From NCBI GenBank assembly GCA_019637685.1, contig JAHBVF010000005.1:173665-237664 (forward strand): a stretch of DNA of 64,000 nucleotides, read 5' to 3'. Shown one piece after another: positions 28,190 through 38,432 of this stretch (positions within the stretch are counted from its first letter, which is position 1; each line of letters begins with the position of its first letter). The notes beneath the pieces were generated by a model that did no database searches, was not told the origin of the DNA, and saw nothing but the letters and a program-made list of their open reading frames with translations. This DNA is from Caldilineaceae bacterium. GTDB taxonomy: Bacteria; Chloroflexota; Anaerolineae; Caldilineales; Caldilineaceae. The translations under genes were made by a program, and so were the position numbers.

Positions 28190-28630
28190 TCAGTCCAGGC
28201 TGACGAGAAAACGGAGTGCGTCTGTTTCGGTGAAAATGCCCACGACTTTGTGGTCGATAACCACAGGCAAGCCGCTGATTTTGTGGGCCAACATCCTGTC
28301 ACAGGCTTCTTTCACTGTATCAGTTGGAGTTAGTGTGATAGGATCCGCTGTCATAGCAGAACTGACCGGCAATTTGGCCCAGAAGTAGTTGATCTCGAAG
28401 AGGCTCAGGCTGGAAACACTGGACGGAGCAGCTTGCCGCACATCGCCCAGGCTCAAAATACCGATCAGCTTGCCATCGTCATCCAGAACAGGCAGCCGGC
28501 GGCAGCGATACTCAGCCATCATATCCCGGGCATCTGCCAGCGAGGCATCCACCGCACAGGTATAAGGATTGGGCGTCATCCAGTCGGCCACCAGGGCAAC
28601 CGCCACGGAACTCCGTGTCTGGCTATTCAT
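28190..28630 (-). CDS. Tandem CBS-domain protein
   Basis: A 146-residue product with two CBS domains: VADWMTPNPYTCAVDASLAD...LPVLDDDGKLIGILSLGDV and VSSAMTADPITLTPTDTVKE...LPVVIDHKVVGIFTETDAL. GGAG lies 8 bases before the ATG. Similar in layout to the next gene downstream but clearly diverged, so an old duplication. Ligand and partner are unknown. Confidence 0.9.
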   Translation of the reverse strand: MNSQTRSSVAVALVADWMTPNPYTCAVDASLADARDMMAEYRCRRLPVLDDDGKLIGILSLGDVRQAAPSSVSSLSLFEINYFWAKLPVSSAMTADPITLTPTDTVKEACDRMLAHKISGLPVVIDHKVVGIFTETDALRFLVSLD

Positions 28631-28697
28631 CCCCTTCGCTCCATCAGCAGAATCGGCTTTGCCCCGCGGTGAGGCAAAGAGTCACTTCCATCATACA

Positions 28698-29405
28698 TCA
28701 GGCCAGGTCGCCAGCCAATTGGGGCAGGGCAGTAACCAGCCGTGTGCCCGGTGGCAGAGCCACCCCCTTGCCACCCTTGGGGCGATAGAGGCAGAAGTCC
28801 AGCCCCGCGGCCAATGCCCCGGCCAGATCGTGGCTGAGCGAATCGCCCACATAGAGTGCGACAGAAGGCGCCACATTCAGCTGGGCCAGCCCGTGGGCAA
28901 AAATGCGAGGGTCTGGCTTGGCCCAGCCCACTTCGCCAGAGACGACAATTGTCTGGAACCAGTCGCTCAATCCAGCCGCGGCCAAACGGGGGCGCTGGGT
29001 GTCCGCATAGCCATTGCTGATCACCCCCAGCCGATAGCGCCGCGCCAGCCGCGCAAGAGTCTCTGCCGCGCCCGGCTCCAATACCGCCACCCCTGCAAAA
29101 AGCTGCCAATAGCGGTCTGCCACGCTGGCAAGCGAAATCAGGTCCAGGCCCGGCCGCGCGCACACAGCAGCGAAGATACCCTCCACAATCTCTTCCCGCG
29201 AGGCATTGGCAGCCAGCCCGCTGGCCCAGCGGCCAGGGCTGAGCGCGGCGTAGGCGTTCAGGAATTGCGCGCTGACAGGTGGCGCGAGAGACGGCGCAGA
29301 CTGGGACAACAGCGCACGAACGGTTTCCCGTTCGCAGGCGCTGAGATCGAAGAGCGTCCCATCCATATCGAAGAAGATCGCCTCGTAGGCGGGCCGCTTG
29401 CTCAT
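28698..29405 (-). CDS. HAD-superfamily hydrolase (YjjG/phosphoglycolate-phosphatase-like)
   Basis: A 235-residue product with all four HAD motifs: I FFDMDGTLFD, II GVISNGY, III Lys in GWAKPDPRIF, and IV YVGDSLSHDL. The helical cap inserted after motif I is the C1 type of subfamily IA. Such enzymes dephosphorylate small phosphorylated metabolites or nucleotides; the substrate cannot be assigned. The start codon overlaps the stop of tsaE by 4 bases, indicating translational coupling. The phosphatase may therefore be co-produced with the tRNA-modification ATPase, though no functional link is known to me. Confidence 0.9.
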   Translation of the reverse strand: MSKRPAYEAIFFDMDGTLFDLSACERETVRALLSQSAPSLAPPVSAQFLNAYAALSPGRWASGLAANASREEIVEGIFAAVCARPGLDLISLASVADRYWQLFAGVAVLEPGAAETLARLARRYRLGVISNGYADTQRPRLAAAGLSDWFQTIVVSGEVGWAKPDPRIFAHGLAQLNVAPSVALYVGDSLSHDLAGALAAGLDFCLYRPKGGKGVALPPGTRLVTALPQLAGDLA

Positions 29406-29962
29406 ACGCCCCCGGTCAGCCTTTGGACAATTTCCGTGGCTGCCTCTCCCCAGGCCTGCAGATGGAAACGGCGCACATCCGGTTCGTCCTCATCGACACA
29501 CCCCGTAATTTCCAGCCGATCCGCCGGCACATTGGCGGCCAGACGATCGGCCCATTCCACCACCAGCACCAGCAGCCCGAAGTCATCCGGCGCGTCCAGA
29601 TCATCCAGCAGATCGCCAAAGCCAATCCCATCCAATTCAGCCGCGCTGCCCCCTTCCAAACGATAGACATCCATGTGGACAAGCCGCCGACATTGGGGGC
29701 CTCGGCCTCGAACGTATTCGTTGACCAGCGTAAAAGTGGGGCTGGTCACCCCATCTGTCAAGCCCAGCCCTATGGCTATCCCTTGGGTGAGGGTCGTTTT
29801 GCCTGTTCCCAAATCACCCGAAAGGGCAACAAAGAGATTGCTTCGAACGGACTCGCCCACCCGTCGGCCCAAATCGACAGTCTCATCCGGGCCGCGTGTA
29901 GTACACAGCAGATGGCTCTGGCCGGGATGTGGGTCTGACTGGCGAAGGGATGGATTGATCAC
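29402..29962 (-). CDS. tsaE: tRNA threonylcarbamoyladenosine biosynthesis ATPase TsaE
   Basis: A 186-residue product, the small ATPase needed with TsaB/TsaD for t6A modification of ANN-decoding tRNAs. Signatures: Walker A SGDLGTGKTTLTQG, SPTFTLVNEY, the HMDVYRL strand with the conserved Asp, and VLVVEWADR. The start is a GTG; an in-frame TAG lies only a few codons upstream, so it cannot begin earlier. The nearest purine-rich site (AGAGG) is 12 bases away, so initiation is weak. tsaB and tsaD are not adjacent. Confidence 0.93.
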   Translation of the reverse strand: MINPSLRQSDPHPGQSHLLCTTRGPDETVDLGRRVGESVRSNLFVALSGDLGTGKTTLTQGIAIGLGLTDGVTSPTFTLVNEYVRGRGPQCRRLVHMDVYRLEGGSAAELDGIGFGDLLDDLDAPDDFGLLVLVVEWADRLAANVPADRLEITGCVDEDEPDVRRFHLQAWGEAATEIVQRLTGGV

Positions 29963-30024
29963 AGGAAACTATGCCTCTGCACAATAGGTTTTTGATGGAC
30001 AACAGACAGGCTGGGATAGAAAAC

Positions 30025-30101
30025 CTATCCGTATTGTACCTGCTTCCCGGATCACAAACAAACCCATTGGCCCGGCTCAGATTAGGGTGCAATACGGATA
30101 G
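30025..30101. repeat. Inverted repeat in intergenic region
   Basis: CTATCCGTATTG (30025-30036) and its exact complement at 30090-30101, with similarity continuing outwards; a smaller GGATAG/CTATCC hairpin sits at its left edge. The 317-base gap 29963-30279 holds no gene. A weak extended -10 (TGTTATACA, 30211-30219) and a CCTGG/CCAGG hairpin (30238-30252) precede the next gene. Confidence 0.5.
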
Positions 30102-30279
30102 AATTGCCTTGGAACAGGTGGTACTATTGTAGGTGGTGGATCAAACGTAGCCATCGCGGTAATGGGGTGCTCCGATACCTAGCACAATACAGCAATCTAA
30201 CACATCGCAATGTTATACAACGATGACAATCATCACGCCTGGAAGTGCCAGGTTCGATTGTAAGAAGGAATGAACTCAA

Positions 30280-33200
30280 TTGAACATCTCCAACTCCCAA
30301 TCCACATGGCCCGGCCGCTTGGCGGTTGTCAGTCTGTTGGTTCTCCTGTTCGCCCTTTCTTCATTTGCCTGGCTAGACAGCCGGGCAGCCGATGCCAAAA
30401 CCCCGACCATTCCTGACGCAGCTTCTGATGCGGTCTCGGTCACTGTGTCCGGTGACCTGAGCCAACGCCAACTGCTCATCAACGGACGGGTGGTCTGGCA
30501 ACGGGCAGGCAGCCACCTGGGCAACCCAGCGATCAGCCCGGATGGGCGATTGCTTGCCATCTCTGTGGTCCCCACAGGCACGGAAACCGATGGCTATGCG
30601 CAAACAATGCTCTTTTCCCTGGCGGATGGCAGACAGGTGGCAACGACATCCGGCCATTCGCCGGTCTGGCAGTCCGATGGAAAGAGCCTTGCCCTGGAAA
30701 GCCGGAAGGGACGATTGGTCTACGATCTCAGCCGGGGGCGCGCCCTGGCTGAACCCACAGAGATCGAAGCGCAGAGTACCATTCCCGCCATTCCCATCGG
30801 CAACAGCAGCGCGCCCGACTATCCCCAATTCATCCGCGTGGCCCATCACCCGGAAAACACCTGCCGCAATGTGGCCGACTGGCAGGTGGACACCATCCCC
30901 TTCGAGGAATATGTGGCCCGCTCGGTGCCTGCCGAAGTACCCGTGCATTGGGCAATCGACGCGCTGGCTGCCCAGGCCGTGGCCGCCCGCACCTATGCCT
31001 GGTATCAGATCCGGCAAAACCGGCCCAATTATGACGTGACGGACTGGGCCAACTTTCAAATGATGTGCAATGACCGCTATCCGGCCAGCGATCAGGCCGT
31101 GGCCATGACCACCGGCCAATATTTGTCCTTCCAAGGCGACAGCATCCACAGGCCAATCATTGCAATGTACAGCGCAATGAACAGCCATCCGACCCTGGAC
31201 AACCTATCTGTGCCCTATCTGCGCGCGGTCCCAGACCTGACCGGGCTGGGCGAAGAACGCTGGGGCCATGGCTATGGGCTGAGCCAATGGGGCGCGGCCC
31301 GGCGGGCCAAAGCAGGCCAAAGTTATCGGCAAATTCTTGGCCACTATTTTACATCCGTCCATCTGCAAAATGCGCTGGACCCAACACAGCCCATAGCCGG
31401 TCTGTTGGGACCAACCCAAAATGGCTATCTGCCGCCCGGCGGTCTGCGCTGGGGCGCGCTGACCTCCTTTGCCCTTCCGGGGGGCAAAGTTGTCCTCAGC
31501 AGCAGCGGCGGCCTCACACGGACGTTGCACGTGACCACCACCCAGACAATCAGCTATACCAGTGTCATCACCCACAGCAGCGGGCTGACTGAAACGGTAA
31601 TACTGACCGATACCGCGACCGTTACCCAGACCAGCTATGCAACAGCGCCGGTTACTTTGCCTGGCAGCGGTGTCTGGCAGCAACCGTTGGACCTGGCCGA
31701 CGACACGCAGGTTGTGGCATCGCTCTACCAGAACGACATTCTACAGGAGAGCGTACGGCTCTGGGTGGATCGCACGCCGCCATCCACCCCCGGTTTGACA
31801 CTGCCGGGGAGCAGCGACAGCCAGACGATCACCCTCCACACCATCACCCCCTCCGGGGCTACGCTGGGGTTAAGCAACCACTGGTTTTGGGAGGGAGAAT
31901 CCCTGTCGGCAAGCAAAGACAGCAGCAGTGTGGTGGCTGATCACACCGCGTCCGCGGGTATGGCGCGGGAGGCACGCCCAGGCATCCACAGACCGGGTGA
32001 TTGGTATGGGCCATACACGGCTGTGCTGCCCGCGGGCGCCAGCTATCGGGCAATTTTTCGCATGCGTATAGGAGAGCATCCGGTTCAGTCTGCCAATGGT
32101 GTGCTGCCGGATGATCCGATTGCCCGGTTGGATGTAACCGATCAGATGGGCGATCTGCGCCTGGGATTGCGGGATATTTGGGCCAGCGATTTTGCAGCGC
32201 CTGGTCGCTATCAAGACATTGCTGTGGACTTTCATATCTTTACCCCGGCCCAAGGAATAGAATTTCGTGTAAAGTGGCAGGGCGAAGTCACACTGGCATT
32301 GGATCGGGTATGGGTCTGGCAGTTGCAGAAAGGGGAGGGACAGCAAAACCGGGCCTGGCAACTGAATGGAAGCGGGGAGCCATCTGTGCAGGCCATAAGC
32401 TTTGACGGGGCAGGCAATGCCAGTCAGCCCGTGAGCGTGACAGTCAAAATGGTGGACGACGCCCCCCCTATTTTTGGCACAGTATCCGGGCCAGTGGGCT
32501 GGCAGACAGAGCTGCCGATCACAATGACAACAACTGTCTACGACCGGGTGAGCGGTCTGGACAGCAACAGCGGCCGCTTGTTTCTCAATGATCAAAGCCG
32601 CCCGGCCCGGCTGGAGAATCCGGACAACCCGTGGGCGGAACAACGCCTGACCGCGGTGCTGGACGACGCAGAGACACCCCTGGCCGATGGCATCTACCAG
32701 GCCCGCTTCCGGGTGGCGGATCGGACGGGAACATCCCAGGACAGCCCGACATTTGCCGTACAAGTGGACCGCACCCCCCCGGAGATGCGGGCGGGCACGA
32801 TACAGGCCAGCGGTGAACCGATCCTATCCGCCCACGGCTGGTTTGCTGGGCCAGTACAGGTCAAGATCGATGCATCCGACGCCACCAGCGGGCTGGCCGG
32901 TGTGGCCTATGTGCTGGACGACGCGCCCTTTGCGCTCTATAGCCAGCCGATTTCCCTGACCAGCCAGGGCTGGCATGTGGTGCGCTATTGGGCACAGGAT
33001 ATGGCAGGCAACTATCGCTACAGCCAATATTTTGAAGTAGGGGTTGATATGACAGCGCCAAATGTATGGGCGCGTCTCTCTGCCACTGGGACAGCCGAGG
33101 GATCGGACGAGACGCCCAAAGAGGCGCTGGCCACCTGGGGCGGCAGCGATCCGCTCTCTGGGCTGGACGGTTATCGGGTGGAGCTACGCCGGAATGGGGG

Positions 33201-33396
33201 CGATTGGACCAGGCTCTTGCCCGATGGCGAGGGCGCGACAAGCGAGACCAGCCTGCCCATTGCCCTGGCGGAAGAAGAAACCGTCGAGATTCGGGTGCAG
33301 GCACAGGACCGGGCAGGCAATGCCAGCGCATGGGTCGTTGTCCCTTTGACCTCGACCAGAGAGCTTTTTCTGCCGACAATTGGAGGCAGGCCCTAG
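30280..33396 (+). CDS. Secreted SpoIID/LytB-domain protein with TolB-like start and Ig-like repeats
   Basis: A 1038-residue product. The start is TTG 30280, because an in-frame TGA lies 9 bases upstream; AAGAAGGA is about 10 bases away. A signal peptide is followed by a short propeller-like region ([28 protein letters not shown]). The SpoIID domain follows at about residues 205-365, with [31 protein letters not shown] and [11 protein letters not shown] (329-339). SpoIID cuts glycan strands stripped of stem peptides. The remaining 650 residues are beta-rich modules, including CBM-like and Ig-like repeats with DRTPP and DMTAP starts. The protein ends [12 protein letters not shown]. In a probably non-sporulating lineage the role is likely cell-wall remodelling at the surface. 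Its stop overlaps the convergent gene. Confidence 0.9.
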   Translation: MNISNSQSTWPGRLAVVSLLVLLFALSSFAWLDSRAADAKTPTIPDAASDAVSVTVSGDLSQRQLLINGRVVWQRAGSHLGNPAISPDGRLLAISVVPTGTETDGYAQTMLFSLADGRQVATTSGHSPVWQSDGKSLALESRKGRLVYDLSRGRALAEPTEIEAQSTIPAIPIGNSSAPDYPQFIRVAHHPENTCRNVADWQVDTIPFEEYVARSVPAEVPVHWAIDALAAQAVAARTYAWYQIRQNRPNYDVTDWANFQMMCNDRYPASDQAVAMTTGQYLSFQGDSIHRPIIAMYSAMNSHPTLDNLSVPYLRAVPDLTGLGEERWGHGYGLSQWGAARRAKAGQSYRQILGHYFTSVHLQNALDPTQPIAGLLGPTQNGYLPPGGLRWGALTSFALPGGKVVLSSSGGLTRTLHVTTTQTISYTSVITHSSGLTETVILTDTATVTQTSYATAPVTLPGSGVWQQPLDLADDTQVVASLYQNDILQESVRLWVDRTPPSTPGLTLPGSSDSQTITLHTITPSGATLGLSNHWFWEGESLSASKDSSSVVADHTASAGMAREARPGIHRPGDWYGPYTAVLPAGASYRAIFRMRIGEHPVQSANGVLPDDPIARLDVTDQMGDLRLGLRDIWASDFAAPGRYQDIAVDFHIFTPAQGIEFRVKWQGEVTLALDRVWVWQLQKGEGQQNRAWQLNGSGEPSVQAISFDGAGNASQPVSVTVKMVDDAPPIFGTVSGPVGWQTELPITMTTTVYDRVSGLDSNSGRLFLNDQSRPARLENPDNPWAEQRLTAVLDDAETPLADGIYQARFRVADRTGTSQDSPTFAVQVDRTPPEMRAGTIQASGEPILSAHGWFAGPVQVKIDASDATSGLAGVAYVLDDAPFALYSQPISLTSQGWHVVRYWAQDMAGNYRYSQYFEVGVDMTAPNVWARLSATGTAEGSDETPKEALATWGGSDPLSGLDGYRVELRRNGGDWTRLLPDGEGATSETSLPIALAEEETVEIRVQAQDRAGNASAWVVVPLTSTRELFLPTIGGRP

Positions 33397-35936
33397 ACCA
33401 CAGCCGAACCTCCGCCATTGCTTTTGGTGGCAATGGAATCGATGATAGAGCGAAGCTGTCCGCTATATTCAACCACCAATTCGGTGGCCCGCTCGGCATC
33501 TTTGGCCTCGGCGCTGATCTCCACATAGGGCGTGTCCGGGTTGGGGCCGATATGGATCCATTCATCTTCCTTCAGGCAAATTTTGAAGCCATCCAGCGTG
33601 ACAACATTTTCTCCTCGGAACTGCTGATTCAGTTTACGCATTAGTGCGCCTTTGATCTCCCAAGGGGCGGGAACGCGGTCGTGGGCCAGAGAGAAGTGGG
33701 GGAGATAACGGGTCACTTCGCTGATCTTCATCCCACGCAGGGCCAGATATTCCAAGAGACGGACGGTTGCCATCAGCCCATCGGCCGCGGGCAAAAAATC
33801 GGGAAAGAGAAACTGGCCGGTTCCGTCCAAAGCCAGTAGCACGTCTGGGCCGGTGGCGGCCTCCATAATGTCCCGAAAATCGTTGCGGGCAAAGATGACC
33901 GGTGAATCGTGCCATGCGGCCACAGTGGCAAACGCGTTGGGCAGGGTGACGGGCAGAACAATCGCCCGGCCCGGATTGGCGTAGAGGGCCAATTCCGTCA
34001 TCAGCAGAGAAGCCGTCAAATTGTCCAGCACCTGTCCCCGCTCGTCCACCACAAAGAGCTTCTCGCCCCCCACATCCAGTTTGACCCCCACATGCGCGGC
34101 CAGCGCACCCATAATCTTGGACATGCGTTGCAGATCGTTCTGGAACTGATAACGCAGAATCGCCAGTTTTGTCTCGTCGATAATAGCATTCAGGGGCAGC
34201 ACATCCACACCAATGCGGATCAGCAGTTTGGAGAGCACATCCGCGGCAGAGCCGTGGGAATAATCCACCACCAGCGAGTAGTCCGCATTGCGGATGCGAT
34301 CAAAATCCACCCGCTGCAAAAAGTCCTCCACATACCTCTCCACGGGCCGGGGCGCGTAGTCGATCCGGCCAATATCCTGAAAATAGGCCCGCCGAAAATC
34401 CTCCCGGTGAAAGATACGCTCGATATTGCGTTCGGTTGCCCGGCTCTGGTTCAGACCCTCTTCATTCATAAAACGGATGTCCACCACCCGCTGGTCAAAA
34501 GGGCTGAGACGCACATGAATCCCCGCGGACGTGGCCGGGTCTGAACGCACAAAGTGGCGGGCCACCGGAATGGGCAGGGTGGCCAGGTCCCACACATTCA
34601 CACCGCCGCCGGCCAGGCCACTGATCAGCGCTCGTTTGAGCATTCGGGAACTGCGGTGGACATCCCGATTGATAGCCACGTAGCTGTCCGCGGGCAGGGC
34701 CGCGCTGAGCGCGGCCCCCAGTTTGGCCGCGTATTCCGGTGTCAGGTCCACATTTACCACGCCTGTCACCCCAAATTTACTAAAAAGTGTGCGGCGACCC
34801 TGGCTGCCCCAGATAATACTGCGCCGCACGATTGCGCCGGTTTCGATCTCTTTGTTGGGCCATATCTTCACATCCGCGTGGATGACACAATTTTCTTCCA
34901 GCACACAGCTATCGCCGATGACAGCCCCTTCGTAGGCGACCGCACCGCTTTTGATACTGCACTGGCGGCCCACAATCACACCCCGCAGCTCGCACGCCTC
35001 GCCCACATACGTATTGCGCCACATCACACTGCGCTCCACCCGGCTGTGGTTGTCGATGACTGTATAGTCACGAATCACCGTTGGCCCGTGGATGGAGACG
35101 CCGCCTTTGATCTTAACCGAATTGCCCAGATAGACAGGTCCATAGATTTGGGCATCCGGTGCAATTTCCACATTGGTCCCCGCCAGAATTCCCCCCCACT
35201 GCTGGCTGCCCAGGGGTTTGAATGTCTTGACGAGGCCAGAGAGCATATCTGAGTTGGCCCGCAAATACTCGGACATATCCCCAATATCACACCAGTACCC
35301 CTCGGCCACGTGGCCGAAAAGGGGCAGTTTCTCCGCCATCAGACGGGGGAAGAGGTCGGTGGAAAAGTCGAAGGATTGTTCGTCCGGGATGTAATCGAAC
35401 ACGTCCGGTTCCAGCACATAAATGCCGGTGTTGACCGTATCGGAAATCACATTCCGCCAGTCCGGCTTTTCCAAAAATTGGGTGATCTGCCCGGCATCGT
35501 CGGTGATGACAACGCCATACTGTTGGGGGTCGGGGACGGAATAGAGTGCGAGGGTGGCCATAGCCTGGGAGCTACGGTGAAATTCGAGCAGGGCCTGCAA
35601 GTCGAAGTCGGTCAGTGCGTCACCGCTGATGGCCAGAAAGGTGTCGTCCAGGTGGCGGGCCGCATTTTTCACGCCGCCCGCCGTGCCCAGGGGAGACTCC
35701 TCCACCACATAACGCAACTGCATGCCCAGGCTGCTGCCGTCGCCAAAATAGTCCTGAATGGCCGTGGGCATATATTGGAGTGTGATTACCACATCGTTGA
35801 TGTTGTGATGGGAAAGCAGGTCGAGAATGTGACCCAACACCGGTTTGTTGACAATCGGAACCATCGGTTTGGGACGACCGACTGTCAGCGGGCGCAAGCG
35901 TGACCCTTCTCCACCGGCCATCACAACAGCTTTCAC
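33393..35936 (-). CDS. Sugar-phosphate nucleotidyltransferase / degenerate phosphohexomutase fusion
   Basis: GTG 35936 has AAGGAGGA upstream, giving 847 residues; the longer frame is not needed. The N-terminal domain is an active-looking nucleotidyltransferase ([45 protein letters not shown]), likely making GDP-mannose or a related NDP-sugar. A left-handed beta-helix of hexapeptide repeats follows to about residue 370. The C-terminal about 450 residues have the phosphomannomutase fold. However, the active-site loop reads [11 protein letters not shown] (Ser478 kept, His-Asn lost), the metal loop reads DVGGEK (621-626) instead of DGDxDR, and the sugar-binding EPSGH loop reads DGTGQ (704-708). 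The mutase part is therefore probably not catalytic. It is last in an operon with the SCO1664/DUF3090/phosphatase genes. Confidence 0.9.
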   Translation of the reverse strand: MKAVVMAGGEGSRLRPLTVGRPKPMVPIVNKPVLGHILDLLSHHNINDVVITLQYMPTAIQDYFGDGSSLGMQLRYVVEESPLGTAGGVKNAARHLDDTFLAISGDALTDFDLQALLEFHRSSQAMATLALYSVPDPQQYGVVITDDAGQITQFLEKPDWRNVISDTVNTGIYVLEPDVFDYIPDEQSFDFSTDLFPRLMAEKLPLFGHVAEGYWCDIGDMSEYLRANSDMLSGLVKTFKPLGSQQWGGILAGTNVEIAPDAQIYGPVYLGNSVKIKGGVSIHGPTVIRDYTVIDNHSRVERSVMWRNTYVGEACELRGVIVGRQCSIKSGAVAYEGAVIGDSCVLEENCVIHADVKIWPNKEIETGAIVRRSIIWGSQGRRTLFSKFGVTGVVNVDLTPEYAAKLGAALSAALPADSYVAINRDVHRSSRMLKRALISGLAGGGVNVWDLATLPIPVARHFVRSDPATSAGIHVRLSPFDQRVVDIRFMNEEGLNQSRATERNIERIFHREDFRRAYFQDIGRIDYAPRPVERYVEDFLQRVDFDRIRNADYSLVVDYSHGSAADVLSKLLIRIGVDVLPLNAIIDETKLAILRYQFQNDLQRMSKIMGALAAHVGVKLDVGGEKLFVVDERGQVLDNLTASLLMTELALYANPGRAIVLPVTLPNAFATVAAWHDSPVIFARNDFRDIMEAATGPDVLLALDGTGQFLFPDFLPAADGLMATVRLLEYLALRGMKISEVTRYLPHFSLAHDRVPAPWEIKGALMRKLNQQFRGENVVTLDGFKICLKEDEWIHIGPNPDTPYVEISAEAKDAERATELVVEYSGQLRSIIDSIATKSNGGGSAVV

Positions 35937-35962
35937 GCGGGTTCCTCCTTGGGTGGATGGGG

Positions 35963-36754
35963 CTAGATGGGTGGCCAGGGAAAGTTGCGCTGATGGGGGG
36001 GAGGTGATGGATGGTGGGCCAGCGCCAGCAGTCGTTCCAGCCGGCCACAAAGTGCGGCTCGCTCTGCGCGGCTGAGGAGTTTGGACAGAGCACAGCTCAA
36101 CTCGCTGGTCGGGTCGGCCAGGGTTGCCTGCATCCGCTCCAGATCGTCCAGCAGGTCCGGCGCGATAGGCTGCTCACTGAATTCCCAAATTACAGAGCGC
36201 AGTTTGTACTCGCTGTGGAAACAGATGCCGTGATCGATAGCCCACATCCGTTCGTCCGCGCCAAAGAGACAGTGACCGCTCTTGCGGTCTGCGTTGTTCA
36301 CCAAAAAGTCAAAGAGGGAAAGCTGACGCAAAGGCAACGCGAAGCGGGCATCCTCCTGCTTGGAAAAATAATGGATGTCCGGATCGCATTCGATGAAAAA
36401 CTGGACACTGCCTATGCCCCTGGTTCCATCCCGCAACACAGTGGGGGGAACCAGGTTCCAGCCCAATGCTGCGCTGATCTCATAGGCGGCCACCTCCCGC
36501 TGACAGAGCGTGCCCGTGGGGAAGTCCCACAGGGGATTCTCGCCCCGTCGGGGTTTGTAGACACCGGGCAGTTCCAGCTCGTCCCCGCGCAGGGTGACCA
36601 GAAAGCTGTAGTTGGAGCTATAGGGGAGCAGCCCCCGCTCTTCCATCTGTCCCTGGGCCAGAACAGCCAGCACCCGGTCCTCGGTGAGCAGCCGGCGTTG
36701 GTCATCGCCGACAGGGGCATTGGATTGCGGCTGCGTACGGGGAGTCTTTGCCAT
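35963..36754 (-). CDS. SCO1664-family kinase-fold protein
   Basis: A 263-residue product from ATG 36754 (longer frames overlap the upstream gene). It matches the SCO1664-type family of Actinobacteria and Chloroflexi. Features resemble PI3/4-kinase-like and HipA/FAM20-like kinases: Lys67 in [16 protein letters not shown], a [10 protein letters not shown] helix, the catalytic-loop-like [12 protein letters not shown] with Asp156, and AIDHG with Asp174 in the place of the metal-binding DFG. The substrate is unknown and could be a metabolite or a protein. It begins 11 bases after the DUF3090 gene, and 26 bases separate it from the nucleotidyltransferase gene. The same three families are known to occur together in actinobacterial genomes, so a shared pathway is likely. 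Kinase activity is inference. Confidence 0.85.
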   Translation of the reverse strand: MAKTPRTQPQSNAPVGDDQRRLLTEDRVLAVLAQGQMEERGLLPYSSNYSFLVTLRGDELELPGVYKPRRGENPLWDFPTGTLCQREVAAYEISAALGWNLVPPTVLRDGTRGIGSVQFFIECDPDIHYFSKQEDARFALPLRQLSLFDFLVNNADRKSGHCLFGADERMWAIDHGICFHSEYKLRSVIWEFSEQPIAPDLLDDLERMQATLADPTSELSCALSKLLSRAERAALCGRLERLLALAHHPSPPPHQRNFPWPPI

Positions 36755-36765
36755 GGGTTGCGAGA

Positions 36766-37332
36766 TCAGAATGCAAGAGGATAGGCGTGGCCATTGGTGC
36801 GCGGGCAAAAATGGCCCATGGCATCGATGGGTCTGCCACAGAGTGGGCATTCCGGGCGGCCTGACTCCACCACGCCCAGCGCCTTTTCACTCAAAGCGCG
36901 CATTTGGGTCCGCGTAGCAAAGAAGCGGGCACGGGGCATATCATTTTCCATCACCACCCCTCCCTCTTCCTGGTCCTCGTCTGGCTCCTCGCTGGGCATT
37001 GCCTGGGCCACCAGCACAATCATATCCTGCTCCTCATCATAGCCCAGGCCCAATTGACCCACGCGAAAAGCAGGGTCGATGGGTTCTTCCAGCCGGGGCA
37101 GCTGTGTGGAGGCGGAAGCTGGTGTCAGATCGGGATGCTGCGCCTGTAATTCGTCCAGAAGCTGAAGAACTGATGAGGCGAGAGCAGCGACCTGTTGCTT
37201 CTCCATAATCAAGCTTGCAACCCGGCGGCCCTGGCGCGCCTGCAAAAAGAAGGTGCGCCGCCCTGGCTGACCGAGGGCATCGGCCACAATATGGGTAACA
37301 GCGTCAAAGTCGTATGTAAATTGTGGACCCAT
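36766..37332 (-). CDS. DUF3090 family protein
   Basis: A 188-residue product, ATG with GAGG upstream. The N-terminus [26 protein letters not shown] and the middle [21 protein letters not shown] are characteristic of DUF3090. The C-terminus [20 protein letters not shown] is a short zinc-ribbon-like segment (CxxC plus one further Cys and nearby His residues). Function is unknown. It lies 23 bases after the phosphatase gene and 11 bases before the SCO1664-type gene, in the conserved three-gene order. The metal site and small size suggest an adaptor or regulatory subunit rather than an enzyme, but this is a guess. Confidence 0.88.
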   Translation of the reverse strand: MGPQFTYDFDAVTHIVADALGQPGRRTFFLQARQGRRVASLIMEKQQVAALASSVLQLLDELQAQHPDLTPASASTQLPRLEEPIDPAFRVGQLGLGYDEEQDMIVLVAQAMPSEEPDEDQEEGGVVMENDMPRARFFATRTQMRALSEKALGVVESGRPECPLCGRPIDAMGHFCPRTNGHAYPLAF

Positions 37333-37355
37333 TCTTTGCCTCGAAAATACAATTC

Positions 37356-38156
37356 TCAGGAAGTAGCGTTCCCCGCATCCCTCGCGGCAGAACGATCATT
37401 CCCGCCATTCTTTGCGTTTTCCGCCTCTGCGTTTTCCGCCCCTGTTTCGTCCTGCTCTTCTGCTTTTGATCCCCAACTCACCTGAGGAATCGCGCCTGTC
37501 TCATTGATCAGAAGAATCCTCGGTCCAAAGTGATGAAAGCCGATGACCGAAACCGACGCGGTACTGATGACAATCCGCTGGAACAGGTCCAGCGGAGCGC
37601 CCAAATACCAGGCCAGTGTCGTACGCAAAATGTCGCCGTGGGCAAAAAGAGCCACTGCCTGGCCCGCGTGCTGGCTGCGTATCTGCTCCAGTGTAGCCAC
37701 TACCCGGCTTTGAACTTCCCGCAGTGTCTCGCCGCCGGGAAAACGAAAGCCGCTGGGATACATCTGAACCAGTTGCCATTCGGGCTTCTTGGAGAGTTCC
37801 TTCAATTCGCCGCCCCGCCACTCGCCGTAGTCTACTTCCAGAATACCGGGTTCTTCAATGACAGACAGCCCCAGACGCGATGCCAAAGGTTGAGCCGTCT
37901 CCACACAGCGGACCAGTGGGCTGGAATAGATGGCCGAGATGGGCTGGGCGGCGAGTCGATCGGCCAAGGCTGCCGACTGTTGATGTCCCTTTTCGTTGAG
38001 GTGGACGCCGGGTGTACGCCCGGCCAGTTTGCCTGTTTCCACCCATTCGTTTTCGCCGTGACGAATCAAAAACAGATAAGTCATCCGGGGTGGTTCGGCG
38101 GGAGCTTGCCCGTTCTCCGGGGTGTCGTCCACATTCTTTTCGCTGGAAACAATCAA
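37356..38156 (-). CDS. Histidine phosphatase superfamily protein (MSMEG_4193-like)
   Basis: A product of up to 266 residues. The TTG at 38156 has GGAAGG 8 bases upstream; the internal ATG at 38084 gives the homology-defined start [14 protein letters not shown]. The RHG motif carries the phospho-accepting His. [30 protein letters not shown] and the second His in [10 protein letters not shown] complete the branch-1 histidine phosphatase/mutase active site. The C-terminal tail is Ala/Glu-rich and poorly conserved in type. It is annotated in related genomes as a probable phosphomutase paired with DUF3090 and SCO1664 proteins. It is first gene of the leftward operon, 23 bases from DUF3090, with an extended -10 promoter about 115 bases upstream. 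Confidence 0.88.
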   Translation of the reverse strand: MIVSSEKNVDDTPENGQAPAEPPRMTYLFLIRHGENEWVETGKLAGRTPGVHLNEKGHQQSAALADRLAAQPISAIYSSPLVRCVETAQPLASRLGLSVIEEPGILEVDYGEWRGGELKELSKKPEWQLVQMYPSGFRFPGGETLREVQSRVVATLEQIRSQHAGQAVALFAHGDILRTTLAWYLGAPLDLFQRIVISTASVSVIGFHHFGPRILLINETGAIPQVSWGSKAEEQDETGAENAEAENAKNGGNDRSAARDAGNATS

Positions 38157-38268
38157 GAGACAAGCCTTCCATCGCTATTCGGATCAGAGACACCCCAGCC
38201 TGTTAAACCAGCCGCAAAAGCTGTTGTACAGAGCCATTTTGCTACCCGCGCAAGGGCCTATACGATAT

Positions 38269-38277
38269 AGTATATCA
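38269..38277 (-). promoter_or_regulatory. Extended -10 promoter of the phosphatase operon
   Basis: On the - strand TGATATACT: TATACT with TGn. Transcription would start near 38263, about 107 bases before the TTG at 38156. Confidence 0.55.
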
Positions 38278-38392
38278 CAGGCAAACCGAGACAAGTGCTA
38301 GATAGATTACCCTTTGCCCAGTGTATCACAGAACCCGACAAAGAGATAGCATTTACACTGAGCCACAGGAGATTGCGACCCACCCTGCCCTA

Positions 38393-38401
38393 TGGTACAA
38401 T
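38393..38401 (+). promoter_or_regulatory. Extended -10 promoter
   Basis: TGGTACAAT, with start of transcription near 38408, just before the AGGAGG site at 38422. It supports the GTG start at 38433 of the following gene and excludes the longer frame from 38295. Confidence 0.55.
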
Positions 38402-38432
38402 GCCTCCAGGCGAACCTCACCAGGAGGCATGT

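Noticed and set aside
30236..30270. tRNA-like GGTTCGATT after a CCTGG/CCAGG hairpin
   Set aside because: No acceptor stem or D/anticodon arms can be drawn around it.
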